23,314 bases of DNA from contig JAFLUO010000018.1 in the NCBI GenBank assembly GCA_022508705.1, forward strand, positions 1 to 23,314, in the 5' to 3' direction. The DNA is from Oscillospiraceae bacterium (GTDB lineage Bacteria > Bacillota > Clostridia > Oscillospirales > Acutalibacteraceae). Under the pieces are notes generated by a model. That model did no database searches. It was not told where the DNA came from and saw only the letters and a program-made list of their open reading frames with translations. Of this stretch, positions 1 to 8,226 are shown one piece after another. Within the stretch, counting starts at the first letter, position 1; each line of letters opens with the position of its first letter. Position numbers and translations under genes: made by a program.

Positions 1-342
1 GAAAAAGAGGCGGCGTACGGTGACAGTAAAGCGAACGTAATTGCTGAATTTTTACCACTTTACGATAATTTCGGCAGGGCAGAAAATCAGGAAGTAACCG
101 ATTTGGATTCATATAAAAAAGGAATAGATATGATTTATACTCAATTCGGTGAAATACTTAAAAAGTTAGGTGTTGAGGAGTTCGGAGAAAAAGGCGACAT
201 ATTTAACCCGAACATTCACAATGCAGTAATGCATGACGAAGACCCAGAAATGCCCGAAAACAGCGTTTCAGACGTTTTCTCAAAAGGATATAAAATGGGC
301 GACAGAATTGTCCGCCCCGCAATAGTTAAGGTTGTAAATTAA
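1..342 (+). CDS. grpE: GrpE nucleotide exchange factor, C-terminal part (5' truncated by window edge)
   Basis: The frame is open from base 1 to a TAA at 342 and shows 113 residues. They contain the end of the long GrpE helix (ending near LPLYDNFGRA) and the complete C-terminal beta domain, with the family signatures NPNIHNAVMH and VSDVFSKGYKMGDRIVRPA. GrpE is the cytosolic exchange factor that releases ADP from DnaK. It lies 34 bp before dnaK, as in the usual Firmicutes hrcA-grpE-dnaK-dnaJ heat-shock operon. The true start and any CIRCE operator lie upstream of the window. Identity is firm; only the N-terminus is missing. Confidence 0.96.
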   Translation, partial: EKEAAYGDSKANVIAEFLPLYDNFGRAENQEVTDLDSYKKGIDMIYTQFGEILKKLGVEEFGEKGDIFNPNIHNAVMHDEDPEMPENSVSDVFSKGYKMGDRIVRPAIVKVVN

Positions 343-376
343 ATTTTATATAAAAACAATTTTGGAGGTATATATT

Positions 377-2212
377 ATGGCAAAGGTAATCGGTATTGAC
401 TTAGGTACAACAAACTCATGCGTTGCAGTAATCGAGGGCGGCGAGCCCGTAGTTATTGCAAATGCAGAAGGCGCAAGAACTACTCCTTCGGTTGTTGCTT
501 TTTCAAAGACAGGCGAAAGAATGGTAGGTCAGGTTGCAAAGCGTCAGGCTATCACAAACCCCGACAGAACAGTTTCTTCAATTAAAAGACACATGGGCTC
601 TGATTATAAGGTATCTGTTGATGACAAAAACTATACTCCTCAGGAAATTTCGGCAATGATTCTTCAAAAGCTCAAATCTGATGCAGAGGCTTATCTCGGC
701 GGCAAGGTAACAGAGGCTGTTATTACAGTTCCCGCTTACTTTACCGACTCACAGCGTCAGGCAACTAAAGACGCAGGTAAGATTGCAGGTCTTGATGTTA
801 AGAGAATCATAAACGAGCCTACAGCCGCAGCACTTGCATACGGTATTGACAAGGAAGACGATCAGAAGGTTATGGTTTATGACCTTGGCGGCGGTACGTT
901 TGACGTATCTATCATCGAAATGGGCGACGGCGTTCAGGAAGTTCTTGCAACGGCAGGTAACAACCGTCTCGGCGGCGACGACTTTGACCAAAGAATTATT
1001 GACTGGCTTGCCGATGAATTTAAAAAAGAGCAGGGCGTAGACCTTAGAAACGATAAAATGGCAATGCAGAGACTTAAAGAGGCTGCTGAGAAAGCTAAGA
1101 TTGAGCTTTCAGGCGTTACAACCTCACAGATTTCTCTTCCGTTTATCACTGCTGATGCAACAGGTCCCAAGCACCTTGAAACAACACTTACAAGAGCAAA
1201 GTTTAACGAAATGACGGCTGATCTTGTTGAAGCTACAATGGGCCCCGTTCGTCAGGCACTTTCCGACTCGGGACTTCAGCCCTCACAGCTTAATAAGATT
1301 CTTATGGTTGGCGGTTCTTCAAGAATCCCTGCAGTTCAGGAAGCAGTTAAGAAGTATACAGGCAAAGAGCCGTTTAAGGGCATTAACCCCGATGAATGTG
1401 TTGCAGTAGGCGCAGCAATTCAGGGCGGCGTTCTCGGCGGTGAGGTTGAAGGGCTTGTGCTTAGCGACGTTACTCCGCTTTCACTCGGTATTGAGACCCT
1501 CGGTGGTGTTTGCACAAAGATTATTGAAAGAAACACTATTATTCCCACAAAGAAGAGCCAAATTTTCTCAACGGCTGCTGATAATCAGACATCTGTTGAG
1601 ATTCACGTTCTTCAGGGTGAGCGTGAGTTTGCAAGAGATAATAAGACTCTCGGCATTTTCCACCTTGACGGAATTCTTCCCGCAAGAAGAGGCACACCGC
1701 AAATCGAGGTAACCTTCGATATTGACGCAAACGGTATCGTTCATGTTTCCGCTAAAGACTTGGGCACTCAGAAAGAACAGTCAATTTCAATCACGTCTTC
1801 AACGAATATGTCAAAAGAGGATATTGAAAAGGCAGTAAAAGAAGCAGAACAGTTTGCCGAAGATGATAAAAAGCGTAAAGAATCTGTGGACGCAAGAAAC
1901 GAAGCAGACCAGATGATTTACCAATGCGAAAAGATTCTTGCAGATGACGGCGATAAATTCTCAGAAACCGATAAAACCGAACTTCAGACCAAGATTGATG
2001 CTCTTAAAGAATCACTCAAGGGTGAAGATATAGACGCTATTAAGGCAAAGCAGGAAGAACTCGCTCAGCAGTTCTATAAGATTTCAGAAGAGCTTTATAA
2101 AGCTGCTCAGGCACAGGCACAGGCTGACGGCGCGCAGAGCGCTGATGCAGGTGCGCAAGGCGCTGACGGTTATTATGATGCGGATTTCAAAGACGTTGAC
2201 GATAATAACTAA
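377..2212 (+). CDS. dnaK: Chaperone protein DnaK (Hsp70)
   Basis: Encodes 611 residues, a normal length for a Firmicutes DnaK. The ATG at 377 is chosen because GGAGG at 364-368 sits just upstream and it gives the standard MAKVIGIDLGTTNS N-terminus; an in-frame TTG at 362 lies before this site and would add five non-family residues. The ATPase domain occupies about residues 1-360, with phosphate-1 motif IGIDLGTTNSCVA, phosphate-2 motif VYDLGGGTFDVS and adenosine motif MVGGSSRIPAVQ. The substrate-binding beta domain and helical lid follow, with a Gln/Ala/Gly-rich tail ending in an acidic DADFKDVDDNN. It is the ATP-driven cytosolic folding chaperone working with GrpE and DnaJ, both adjacent here. 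Confidence 0.99.
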   Translation: MAKVIGIDLGTTNSCVAVIEGGEPVVIANAEGARTTPSVVAFSKTGERMVGQVAKRQAITNPDRTVSSIKRHMGSDYKVSVDDKNYTPQEISAMILQKLKSDAEAYLGGKVTEAVITVPAYFTDSQRQATKDAGKIAGLDVKRIINEPTAAALAYGIDKEDDQKVMVYDLGGGTFDVSIIEMGDGVQEVLATAGNNRLGGDDFDQRIIDWLADEFKKEQGVDLRNDKMAMQRLKEAAEKAKIELSGVTTSQISLPFITADATGPKHLETTLTRAKFNEMTADLVEATMGPVRQALSDSGLQPSQLNKILMVGGSSRIPAVQEAVKKYTGKEPFKGINPDECVAVGAAIQGGVLGGEVEGLVLSDVTPLSLGIETLGGVCTKIIERNTIIPTKKSQIFSTAADNQTSVEIHVLQGEREFARDNKTLGIFHLDGILPARRGTPQIEVTFDIDANGIVHVSAKDLGTQKEQSISITSSTNMSKEDIEKAVKEAEQFAEDDKKRKESVDARNEADQMIYQCEKILADDGDKFSETDKTELQTKIDALKESLKGEDIDAIKAKQEELAQQFYKISEELYKAAQAQAQADGAQSADAGAQGADGYYDADFKDVDDNN

Positions 2213-2227
2213 TCTTATGAAACTTAC

Positions 2228-2255
2228 GGGCAGAGGTAAAGAAATACCTCTGTCC
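2228..2255 (+). promoter_or_regulatory. Intergenic hairpin between dnaK and dnaJ
   Basis: An 11-bp stem (2228-2238 with 2245-2255, one G-U pair) closes a 6-nt AAGAAA loop between the dnaK stop and the dnaJ ribosome binding site AGGAG (2269-2273). No U-run follows directly, so it is not a classical terminator. It may be an RNA-processing or stabilising hairpin that sets dnaK/dnaJ stoichiometry; this role is inferred. Confidence 0.6.
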
Positions 2256-2279
2256 GAACACTCGTTTTAGGAGTTACTT

Positions 2280-3419
2280 ATGGCAGAGAAAAGAGATTTC
2301 TACGAGGTTCTCGGTGTTGATAAAAACGCAACTGAGGATCAAATAAAAAAAGCCTATCGGCAGGCAGCCAAAAAGTACCATCCGGATTTGCACCCGGGCG
2401 ACAAAGAGGCTGAGGAGAAAATGAAGGAAGCTAATGAAGCTTATGAGGTTTTGTCCGATGCCGATAAAAAAGCCCGCTATGACCAGTTCGGTCACGCAGG
2501 CGTTGACCCCAATTACGGAGCAGGGCAGGGCGGTTACGGCGGATTCGGCGGAATGGATTTTGACTTGGGCGATATTCTCGGCAGTATGTTCGGCGGATTC
2601 GGCGGCTTTGGCAGCCGAGCAAACCCTAATGCGCCCCAAAGAGGCTCTGACACACAGGCAAGCGTTACAATTTCATTTGAAGAGGCGGCAAAGGGATGTA
2701 AACGTACTGTTGACTCAATGCGAATTGAGGCTTGCAGTGAGTGCCACGGCAGCGGTTGTGCGGCAGGCTCATCTCCTAAGACCTGTCCCGACTGTCACGG
2801 TAAAGGGCAGGTTACAGTTCAGCAGAGAACGCCTTTCGGTGTAATTCAAACCTCAAAACCTTGTGCAAAGTGCGGAGGCCGCGGTACTGTTATTGAAAAT
2901 CCGTGCAAAAAGTGTAACGGCTCGGGCAGAGTACGCAAGTCCGCAAAGCTTGACATAAACATTCCCGCAGGTGTTGACGACCGCCAGATTATCACTGTCA
3001 GAGGGCAGGGTAATAAGGGTGTAAACGGCGGCCCCGCAGGGGATCTTAACATAGTTGTAAACGTTCGTCCGCATCCGATTTTTGAGCGTGACGGATACAA
3101 CGTTTGGATTGATTTACATTTAACGTATATGCAGGTAGCCCTTGGCTGTACAGTTCAGGTACCTACTCTTGACGGCAAGGTTGAATATCCCATTCCCGCA
3201 GGCACACAGCCGGGAGATGTCTATAAAATTAAAAACAGAGGTATACCGAACCGTTCGGGACTCGGTCGTGGTGATCAGCTTGTAAGAGTTGTGGTTGATG
3301 TTCCTAAAAGGCTTACGGACAAACAGCGTGAGCTTATAAAACAGCTCGCCATCGAATTCGGCAGTACGGAAGGTCTTGACGAAGGCAAGAAAAACATTTT
3401 CAGCAAGAAGAAAAAATAA
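2280..3419 (+). CDS. dnaJ: Chaperone protein DnaJ (type I Hsp40)
   Basis: 379 residues, full length for a type I DnaJ. The J-domain (about 1-70) carries the HPD triad at residues 34-36, needed to stimulate the DnaK ATPase. It is followed by a Gly/Phe-rich linker (about 77-115) and a zinc-finger domain with all four CxxC pairs (C152/C155, C169/C172, C195/C198, C209/C212). The C-terminal substrate-binding domains and a Lys-rich end complete the protein. ATG at 2280 follows AGGAG at 2269-2273. It lies 67 bp after dnaK across a hairpin and is the last gene of the operon, ending at a strong terminator. Confidence 0.98.
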   Translation: MAEKRDFYEVLGVDKNATEDQIKKAYRQAAKKYHPDLHPGDKEAEEKMKEANEAYEVLSDADKKARYDQFGHAGVDPNYGAGQGGYGGFGGMDFDLGDILGSMFGGFGGFGSRANPNAPQRGSDTQASVTISFEEAAKGCKRTVDSMRIEACSECHGSGCAAGSSPKTCPDCHGKGQVTVQQRTPFGVIQTSKPCAKCGGRGTVIENPCKKCNGSGRVRKSAKLDINIPAGVDDRQIITVRGQGNKGVNGGPAGDLNIVVNVRPHPIFERDGYNVWIDLHLTYMQVALGCTVQVPTLDGKVEYPIPAGTQPGDVYKIKNRGIPNRSGLGRGDQLVRVVVDVPKRLTDKQRELIKQLAIEFGSTEGLDEGKKNIFSKKKK

Positions 3420-3435
3420 ATATTACAAAAAAATT

Positions 3436-3463
3436 AAGGACCTCGTTTGAGGTCCTTTTTCTT
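3436..3463 (+). terminator. Intrinsic terminator after dnaJ
   Basis: A 9-bp stem AAGGACCTC/GAGGTCCTT with a GTTT loop runs directly into TTTTTCTTT. It closes the grpE-dnaK-dnaJ operon 17 bp after the dnaJ stop. Confidence 0.93.
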
Positions 3464-3500
3464 TCGTACTATACTCTATTGACTGTTTTGATTGTTGGTC

Positions 3501-4061
3501 TCACCACCAGCCTAAATTTTTTGATATTAAAATATCAAAATGGGCACTAATCAGAGCTACAATTATCATCAATACGGCAAACAAAATTATTGGGATAAAA
3601 CTAATATCATGTCCTCTAAAACTGTCTGAACACTTACCAATTCTATTATGGAAAAAGACTTTGATAAATAAATCCAAAAAACCCTCATTAAAAAAATTTT
3701 CTTTTCCGATTAAAGAAAGTCTGAGTAACATTAAATTCAAATATAAAAACAAAAGCATATCTTTATATTTTTTTACATAATGTTTATTCTCTTTTTTCTT
3801 TATTTTAAGGAGTCTGCCTGAAAAGCATTTGATTTTACGGTTTTTAAATGCCTCATTTTTAGAAATGTTTAACGGCAAAACAAAAACTTTTACTGTATAT
3901 ATGCGGATTTTTGAACAATCACTCGCTTGTTTGCCAAATTCTATATTTAGTTTACAGCCATGCCTGTTAAATTTATCAATATAATTCTGATATTTTTGAA
4001 TAGTTTCTTCTTTTGATTGTTCTTCAATTTGAGTTATACTTTGATTGGTAACAAAACTCAT
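3501..4061 (-). CDS. Hypothetical protein with C-terminal transmembrane helix
   Basis: 186 residues of no family I recognise. The N-terminal half is polar and Lys-rich. The middle has a Leu/Phe-rich stretch (MLLFLYLNLMLLRLSL) that could be amphipathic or membrane-associated. Near the C-terminus is a clear transmembrane segment (FIPIILFAVLMIIVALI) followed by a short tail ending in WW. The ATG at 4061 has an AGGAA-type ribosome binding site a few bases upstream on the minus strand. Composition is clearly more AT-rich than the neighbouring kinase gene, which suggests recent acquisition or weak selection. It lies 55 bp after the sensor kinase stop on the same strand and could be co-transcribed. 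Function unknown. Confidence 0.6.
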   Translation of the reverse strand: MSFVTNQSITQIEEQSKEETIQKYQNYIDKFNRHGCKLNIEFGKQASDCSKIRIYTVKVFVLPLNISKNEAFKNRKIKCFSGRLLKIKKKENKHYVKKYKDMLLFLYLNLMLLRLSLIGKENFFNEGFLDLFIKVFFHNRIGKCSDSFRGHDISFIPIILFAVLMIIVALISAHFDILISKNLGWW

Positions 4062-4116
4062 AAATTATATTTCCTGTTTATATAGAATTTTTACTAAACC
4101 ATTTGCATTTACGGAT

Positions 4117-5562
4117 TTAACTGTCTGCCTTGTCTATATCAAACCAAAATGTAACTCCGTCGCTACTGTTGAATACGCCGTATTCATTACCGTGCAGGTT
4201 TTGTATTGCGCTGACTATTGAAAGCCCTAAGCCGAATCTGCCTTCGCTTCTGGAGCGGGATTTATCCGCTCTGTAAAAGGAATCCCAAATTTTGTCAATA
4301 TCTTCATCGGCAATTGTTTTACCCGTGTTAAAGACGAATATTCGTGCTTTTTCGCCCATATCTTCACAGTAAATCTTTATAAGTTTTTCGCCCTCGGCGT
4401 GCGCAACTGCATTTGATACATAGTTATTGAGTACCATATTGAGCTTAATCAAATCGCCTCGGCATAAAATCTCTGACGGAATATCAGTATCGCATTTTAT
4501 TCCGTTTTCTTCAAATACAATTTTTTCACTGTCAATGTAATCGTGAACAAAACCATAAAGCGAAAACTCTTCGTATTCAAGCCTGCTGTCGCCGATTTCA
4601 AATCTTGACAGCTCAAGAAGCTCAAAAACTAGAGCGTTCATTTTGTCGCTTTCTTTTATAATGATATCGCAGTATTCGGCGGCACCGCTTGTATCACCGC
4701 TTTGAAGCATGAGCTCAGCGCCTTCGGCATAACCGCGGACTATGGCAATGGGAGTTTTCAGCTCGTGTGAAATGCTTGAAATAAATTCTTTTCTCAAATC
4801 ATCCAAGGTCTGCTTTTTTTCAATATCGTCCTGAAGTCTTTGATTCTTTTGATTAAGGTCCTGAAGGGTACTGTCAAGTGAGCTTGAAAGGTTGTTGATA
4901 CTGCCTGCAAGCTCGCCGATTTCATCATTTGATTTTACCGCAAGCCTTTCGGAAAAGTCCATATTTGACATTTTTTCCGTAATCTTGCTCATTTCTATGA
5001 GCGGTTTTGTAAAGCTCTTTGAATAAATGATAAAGAATATAATAACAACGACAAAAATAAACAGTATTGAAGCCCATACAAAATAAAGTGCAACTCCTGC
5101 GTTTGCATCTATATTTGCTTTAACGCTGAAAATTTCAATTTCCAACCCGTCACTGAGCGTGCAGGTGTAGTCAATGTATTGAATTCTATTTGTTTCACGC
5201 ACATCGAGTACAGATCCGTCACTGTTCACATGATGCTCAATAATAACGGTGTTTCCGCCTTGTGGAACAAGGTTTTTCTGGCTTAAATACAGGGGATTTC
5301 CGTCGGGGAAATAAATGTCTATTGAAATGTTGTTTTCAGTCTCGATTATACCGACAGTTCCCAAATAAACACCCGATTTTAAATCAAGAGTGTTAAGATA
5401 TTCGGCAGTCGATGCGATTTTTCTTTTCTCGTTGTATAAGTATAAATCGCCGAGATATGTTGTGTTGATGACAAGAATAACCGTAACCGCAGTCAAAAGA
5501 ATTGCGGTTATCTGCAAAAACATTTTTAGTCTTATACTTAAACGGCGCTTATTCTTGCTCAT
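4117..5562 (-). CDS. Two-component sensor histidine kinase (HAMP-containing)
   Basis: 481 residues. Transmembrane helix 1 (about 12-33) and helix 2 (about 155-181) flank an extracytoplasmic sensor domain of about 120 residues. A HAMP linker, a short coiled coil, a HisKA dimerisation domain with phospho-acceptor H266 in the motif SISHELKTPIA, and a HATPase domain (N-box near N384, G1-type NTG at 412-414, G2-type GRFGLGLS at 441-448) follow. The layout resembles VanS/PhoR-like membrane kinases. Its start overlaps the 3' end of the response regulator by 14 bp, so the two are translationally linked and very probably a cognate pair. The input signal is not evident from the sequence. Confidence 0.93.
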   Translation of the reverse strand: MSKNKRRLSIRLKMFLQITAILLTAVTVILVINTTYLGDLYLYNEKRKIASTAEYLNTLDLKSGVYLGTVGIIETENNISIDIYFPDGNPLYLSQKNLVPQGGNTVIIEHHVNSDGSVLDVRETNRIQYIDYTCTLSDGLEIEIFSVKANIDANAGVALYFVWASILFIFVVVIIFFIIYSKSFTKPLIEMSKITEKMSNMDFSERLAVKSNDEIGELAGSINNLSSSLDSTLQDLNQKNQRLQDDIEKKQTLDDLRKEFISSISHELKTPIAIVRGYAEGAELMLQSGDTSGAAEYCDIIIKESDKMNALVFELLELSRFEIGDSRLEYEEFSLYGFVHDYIDSEKIVFEENGIKCDTDIPSEILCRGDLIKLNMVLNNYVSNAVAHAEGEKLIKIYCEDMGEKARIFVFNTGKTIADEDIDKIWDSFYRADKSRSRSEGRFGLGLSIVSAIQNLHGNEYGVFNSSDGVTFWFDIDKADS

Positions 5563-6241
5563 TTACATCACTTTCCTGAATTTTATAACCCACACCGTAA
5601 ACTGTTTTAAGGTGGCGGTTTCCCCAATCGCCGAGCTTTGTGCGAAGTCTTGCAACGTGGGAGTCAACTGTTCGGGTGTCTCCGTAGTAATCAAAGCCCC
5701 AAATATCGTCAAGAAGCTGCTCACGGCTGTAAACTCGGCCTTTATTGTCAATAAGCTTTAAAAGTATATTGAATTCTTTAACTGTGAGCGAAATTTCCTT
5801 GCCGTCAATGAATACCTGATGGGCGTTTTTGTCGATAGTAAGACCGTGAATATCGCTGTCTGTAGATTTTGCGCTTATATGAGTTCGCTTTAAAAGAGCC
5901 TCAATACGCTTCACTAAAAGAACGGGACTGAACGGCTTTGTAACGTAATCGTCTGCACCTGCTTCAAATCCGTTGATCTGGTCAAATTCCTGGCTTCGTG
6001 CAGACAAAAGCAAAATCGGCACATTTGAGGTTTTTCTTATTTCTCTGCAAACCTCCCAGCCGTCTTTTTGTGGCATCATAATATCAAGTACAAGTAAATC
6101 CGTGTCCTTATTGTTCTCAAAAATGCGCAGAGCCTCTTCGCCGTTTTCGGCTTCAAGCACCGTGTAACCGTCTTTTTTGAGAAAATCGGAAACTAATCGT
6201 CTGATAAGCTGTTCGTCATCAGCAACAATAATCTTTGCCAT
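5549..6241 (-). CDS. OmpR/PhoB-family response regulator
   Basis: 230 residues with the standard two-domain layout. The receiver domain (about 1-120) has acidic-pocket residues D8/D9, phospho-acceptor D53 in VLDIMMP, and K102 in VTKPF. The winged-helix DNA-binding domain (about 130-223) has TVDSHVARLRTKLG and the terminal VYGVGYKI signature. The ATG at 6241 has AAAGGG about 8 bp upstream. It overlaps the histidine kinase gene by 14 bp and lies 38 bp downstream of the hydrolase gene, so the three probably form one minus-strand operon. It is a cytosolic transcription regulator; targets are unknown, though autoregulation of this operon is a reasonable guess. Confidence 0.95.
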   Translation of the reverse strand: MAKIIVADDEQLIRRLVSDFLKKDGYTVLEAENGEEALRIFENNKDTDLLVLDIMMPQKDGWEVCREIRKTSNVPILLLSARSQEFDQINGFEAGADDYVTKPFSPVLLVKRIEALLKRTHISAKSTDSDIHGLTIDKNAHQVFIDGKEISLTVKEFNILLKLIDNKGRVYSREQLLDDIWGFDYYGDTRTVDSHVARLRTKLGDWGNRHLKTVYGVGYKIQESDVNEQE

Positions 6242-6279
6242 ATCGTCACGCCCTTTGTAAAGTTATTTGTGTAAATCCT

Positions 6280-7437
6280 TTAATTATTGCTTTTAATTAT
6301 CGGCAGCTTTTTAATCCGTTTGTTTAAGTAGTTTTTCTGAGTAGTGACAACGCTTATGCCCATAGTTGCAAATAATTGTCTTATAACCTTTGTGAACAGC
6401 GCTCTGTCTTCAGGAGATATTCCTTTTACAGCGCCGATAGCGTGGGGAATATTGGCAAGAAGGTTTTCTACCCATTCTCTGAAAGTAGGGGAGTTTGCCT
6501 CATTTGTTTTTTCAATCAGAAGAAACATACCTTCAAGAAACTGTTCTCTCTGTTTTGGCGTAAATCCGAAAACCCAATCGTTAAAGGTGGTGTCAATAAT
6601 CTTTGCACGCATAACGATTTTTGTTCCCGGCACAAAGGTTATTCCGTCAATTTGCCACATGAACGGGTCATGCTGATAAAATCCAATACCGTCGCTTTTA
6701 ACAATCTGATACGTGGATTTATCAGTTAACAGCATACCTATCATTGACTCTTCGGGAACAAATTTTGAAATTTTCGGAAGAGTGGAAAGATATTCTTTAT
6801 CGTTTACGAATTCTTCCGTAAATCCGGGACTGTCAAAGCCGTAAATCTGTTTTATTTTCTTTTTGTTTTCCTTTTTACAGTAAACACTGGAATAAATTGC
6901 AAGGTTACCGCCCTTAGAATGACCTGTAATAATCACTTTCCCACGAAGCTTCGGAATTACCTTGTCAACATATGCAACTGAAATTTCCTGCGAGCTTACG
7001 GGGTATCTGTAAAGCATATTGCAGTTTTCTTTCCAGCCGAGAATAGTAGAGTCTGTTCCTCTGAAGGAAATAACATTTAAGTTACCGGGAAGAACAAATG
7101 CGACGGCTCCAAATTGCGTATCGCTGTCCTTTTCGGCAATATCCTCATAAAACTTTGCCTTTATTTTGCCGTATCTTTTTGAATAGGCAATGGCATTAAA
7201 AAGCTTCGTATTATTTTCAACAGTGCGGGGAAGAGTGAAAATGTTATGAAACCTTTCGTGCTCCGCAATCTCGTGAAGATAAACGCCCTTTGACTCTGAG
7301 CGTGTATCCTCAACTATTCCCGTATAATTCAGATATGAAAGCTGAGCAAAAATCAATGCGTCAACCTTATTAAAAGGGATTTCGTTAAAATCCTTGTTAG
7401 CGTTGAAAAGCGCATAATCAATAATACTGTACGACAT
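6280..7437 (-). CDS. DUF2974 (Mbeg1-like) alpha/beta-hydrolase, probable lipase/esterase
   Basis: 385 residues from the ATG at 7437 (MSYSIIDYALFN), which has GGGTGAT just upstream. An open frame extends 30 codons further, but the predicted transcription start near 7492 would exclude that extension. A nucleophile-elbow motif GHSKGG places the serine at 174, in a class-3 lipase-like fold with the preceding FRGTD strand. An Asp (FDSPGF, D202) and a His (FYQHDPF, H256) complete a plausible Ser-Asp-His triad. No signal peptide is visible, so it is probably cytosolic. This matches the DUF2974/Mbeg1 family, whose substrates are poorly known. It is the first gene of an operon with the two-component system. 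Confidence 0.82.
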   Translation of the reverse strand: MSYSIIDYALFNANKDFNEIPFNKVDALIFAQLSYLNYTGIVEDTRSESKGVYLHEIAEHERFHNIFTLPRTVENNTKLFNAIAYSKRYGKIKAKFYEDIAEKDSDTQFGAVAFVLPGNLNVISFRGTDSTILGWKENCNMLYRYPVSSQEISVAYVDKVIPKLRGKVIITGHSKGGNLAIYSSVYCKKENKKKIKQIYGFDSPGFTEEFVNDKEYLSTLPKISKFVPEESMIGMLLTDKSTYQIVKSDGIGFYQHDPFMWQIDGITFVPGTKIVMRAKIIDTTFNDWVFGFTPKQREQFLEGMFLLIEKTNEANSPTFREWVENLLANIPHAIGAVKGISPEDRALFTKVIRQLFATMGISVVTTQKNYLNKRIKKLPIIKSNN

Positions 7438-7498
7438 TATATCACCCAAATTTAATATTGTTTTTGTATACATATTAAAGTATAATATAATTTCAAAA

Positions 7499-7527
7499 AT
7501 TATAGCACATTTAATTTTCTTCGTCAA
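7499..7527 (-). promoter_or_regulatory. Sigma-A promoter of the hydrolase / two-component operon
   Basis: On the minus strand TTGACG (7522-7527), 17 bp spacer, TATAAT (7499-7504) preceded by an extended TGC. Predicted transcription start near 7492, giving a leader of about 55 nt before the ATG at 7437. Confidence 0.8.
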
Positions 7528-7565
7528 CCGAGCAAGAATTTCACAGAAAAATAATCATTTTATCC

Positions 7566-7594
7566 TTGACAATTGATTTTCACTGTGATACAAT
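7566..7594 (+). promoter_or_regulatory. Sigma-A promoter of rpmG-secE-nusG
   Basis: TTGACA (7566-7571), 17 bp spacer, TACAAT (7589-7594). It is divergent from the hydrolase operon promoter, with only 38 bp between the two -35 boxes. The predicted start is near 7601, giving a leader of about 95 nt before rpmG. Confidence 0.88.
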
Positions 7595-7598
7595 ACCA

Positions 7599-7671
7599 CT
7601 ACCTCGAAAAGGAGGGCTTTATTTTTGTGCCCATTTTTGAGGTAGGCTAGGTCGCTTAAAAAATTTGCGAT
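7599..7671 (+). promoter_or_regulatory. Structured 5' leader of rpmG-secE-nusG
   Basis: CTACCTC (7599-7605) pairs with GAGGTAG (7639-7645) around an inner GGGC/GCCC stem (7614-7617 with 7629-7632). A smaller TCGC/GCGA hairpin follows (7652-7655 with 7668-7671). It occupies the leader before the rpmG ribosome binding site. I do not match it to a named ribosomal-protein leader; a regulatory role is inferred from position. Confidence 0.4.
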
Positions 7672-7694
7672 GTATTAACGGAGGTGCCGAAAAA

Positions 7695-7844
7695 ATGAGA
7701 GTAAAAATCACATTGGCTTGTACGGAGTGTAAACAGCGTAACTATGATACGATGAAAAACAAAAAGAACACTCCTGACAGAATGGAAATGAACAAGTATT
7801 GCAGATTCTGCAAGAAACACACTCTCCACAGAGAAACAAAGTAA
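7695..7844 (+). CDS. rpmG: 50S ribosomal protein L33 (zinc-ribbon form)
   Basis: 49 residues, normal length for bacterial L33. The N-terminus is MRVKITLACTECKQRNY. Two CxxC pairs (C9/C12 and C36/C39) form the zinc ribbon, so this is the zinc-containing paralogue type rather than the Cys-free one induced under zinc starvation. ATG at 7695 follows GGAGGTG at 7680-7686. It is 15 bp before secE, the usual rpmG-secE-nusG arrangement of Firmicutes, and is the first gene after the promoter and structured leader. Confidence 0.96.
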   Translation: MRVKITLACTECKQRNYDTMKNKKNTPDRMEMNKYCRFCKKHTLHRETK

Positions 7845-7859
7845 TCGGAGGTAACAAAA

Positions 7860-8213
7860 ATGGCTGACAAAAAAGAAAATGCCGCTTCCGAAGTAAAGAA
7901 GAACAACAAGGCTGAAAAGCCTGCTAAGGCAAAAAAGGGTAATCCATTTAAAAAGGCCGGCAAGGCAATTAAAGAGTTCTTCAAAAACTTCAAGGGCGAA
8001 TGCAAAAAAATTACATGGCCTTCAGGTAAAACTGTTCTTAACAGTTCTCTTGTCGTTATCGCCGTAGTATTGATTGTCGGACTTGTAATACTTGCTTTTG
8101 ACACAGGTATTTCCAAAGCAATTGACGCACTTGTAAAGCTTGCAAGTGATCATAAGGCTAAGGAAGCAGCCGAAACTGCAGCAAATATGATTTCCGCATT
8201 CTTTATTGGCTAA
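7860..8213 (+). CDS. secE: Preprotein translocase subunit SecE
   Basis: 117 residues. A Lys/Ala-rich N-terminal cytosolic region leads to the conserved amphipathic segment with GECKKITWPSGKTV (the KKxxWP signature), then one transmembrane helix at about 64-84. SecE clamps SecY in the SecYEG channel in the cytoplasmic membrane. The ATG at 7860 has CGGAGGT at 7846-7852. The protein carries about 30 residues after the membrane helix, longer than the minimal single-helix SecE of Bacillus. Position between rpmG and nusG confirms the call. Confidence 0.96.
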   Translation: MADKKENAASEVKKNNKAEKPAKAKKGNPFKKAGKAIKEFFKNFKGECKKITWPSGKTVLNSSLVVIAVVLIVGLVILAFDTGISKAIDALVKLASDHKAKEAAETAANMISAFFIG

Positions 8214-8226
8214 CGGAGGGACAGGA

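Noticed and set aside
2518..2620. Short tandem GGCGGATTCGGC-like repeats
   Set aside because: They encode the normal Gly/Phe-rich linker of DnaJ.
2274..2639. Minus-strand open frame over dnaJ
   Set aside because: Antisense shadow of the J-domain and Gly/Phe region.
7438..7527. Upstream extension of the DUF2974 hydrolase
   Set aside because: No ribosome binding site, and the predicted transcription start near 7492 lies inside it.
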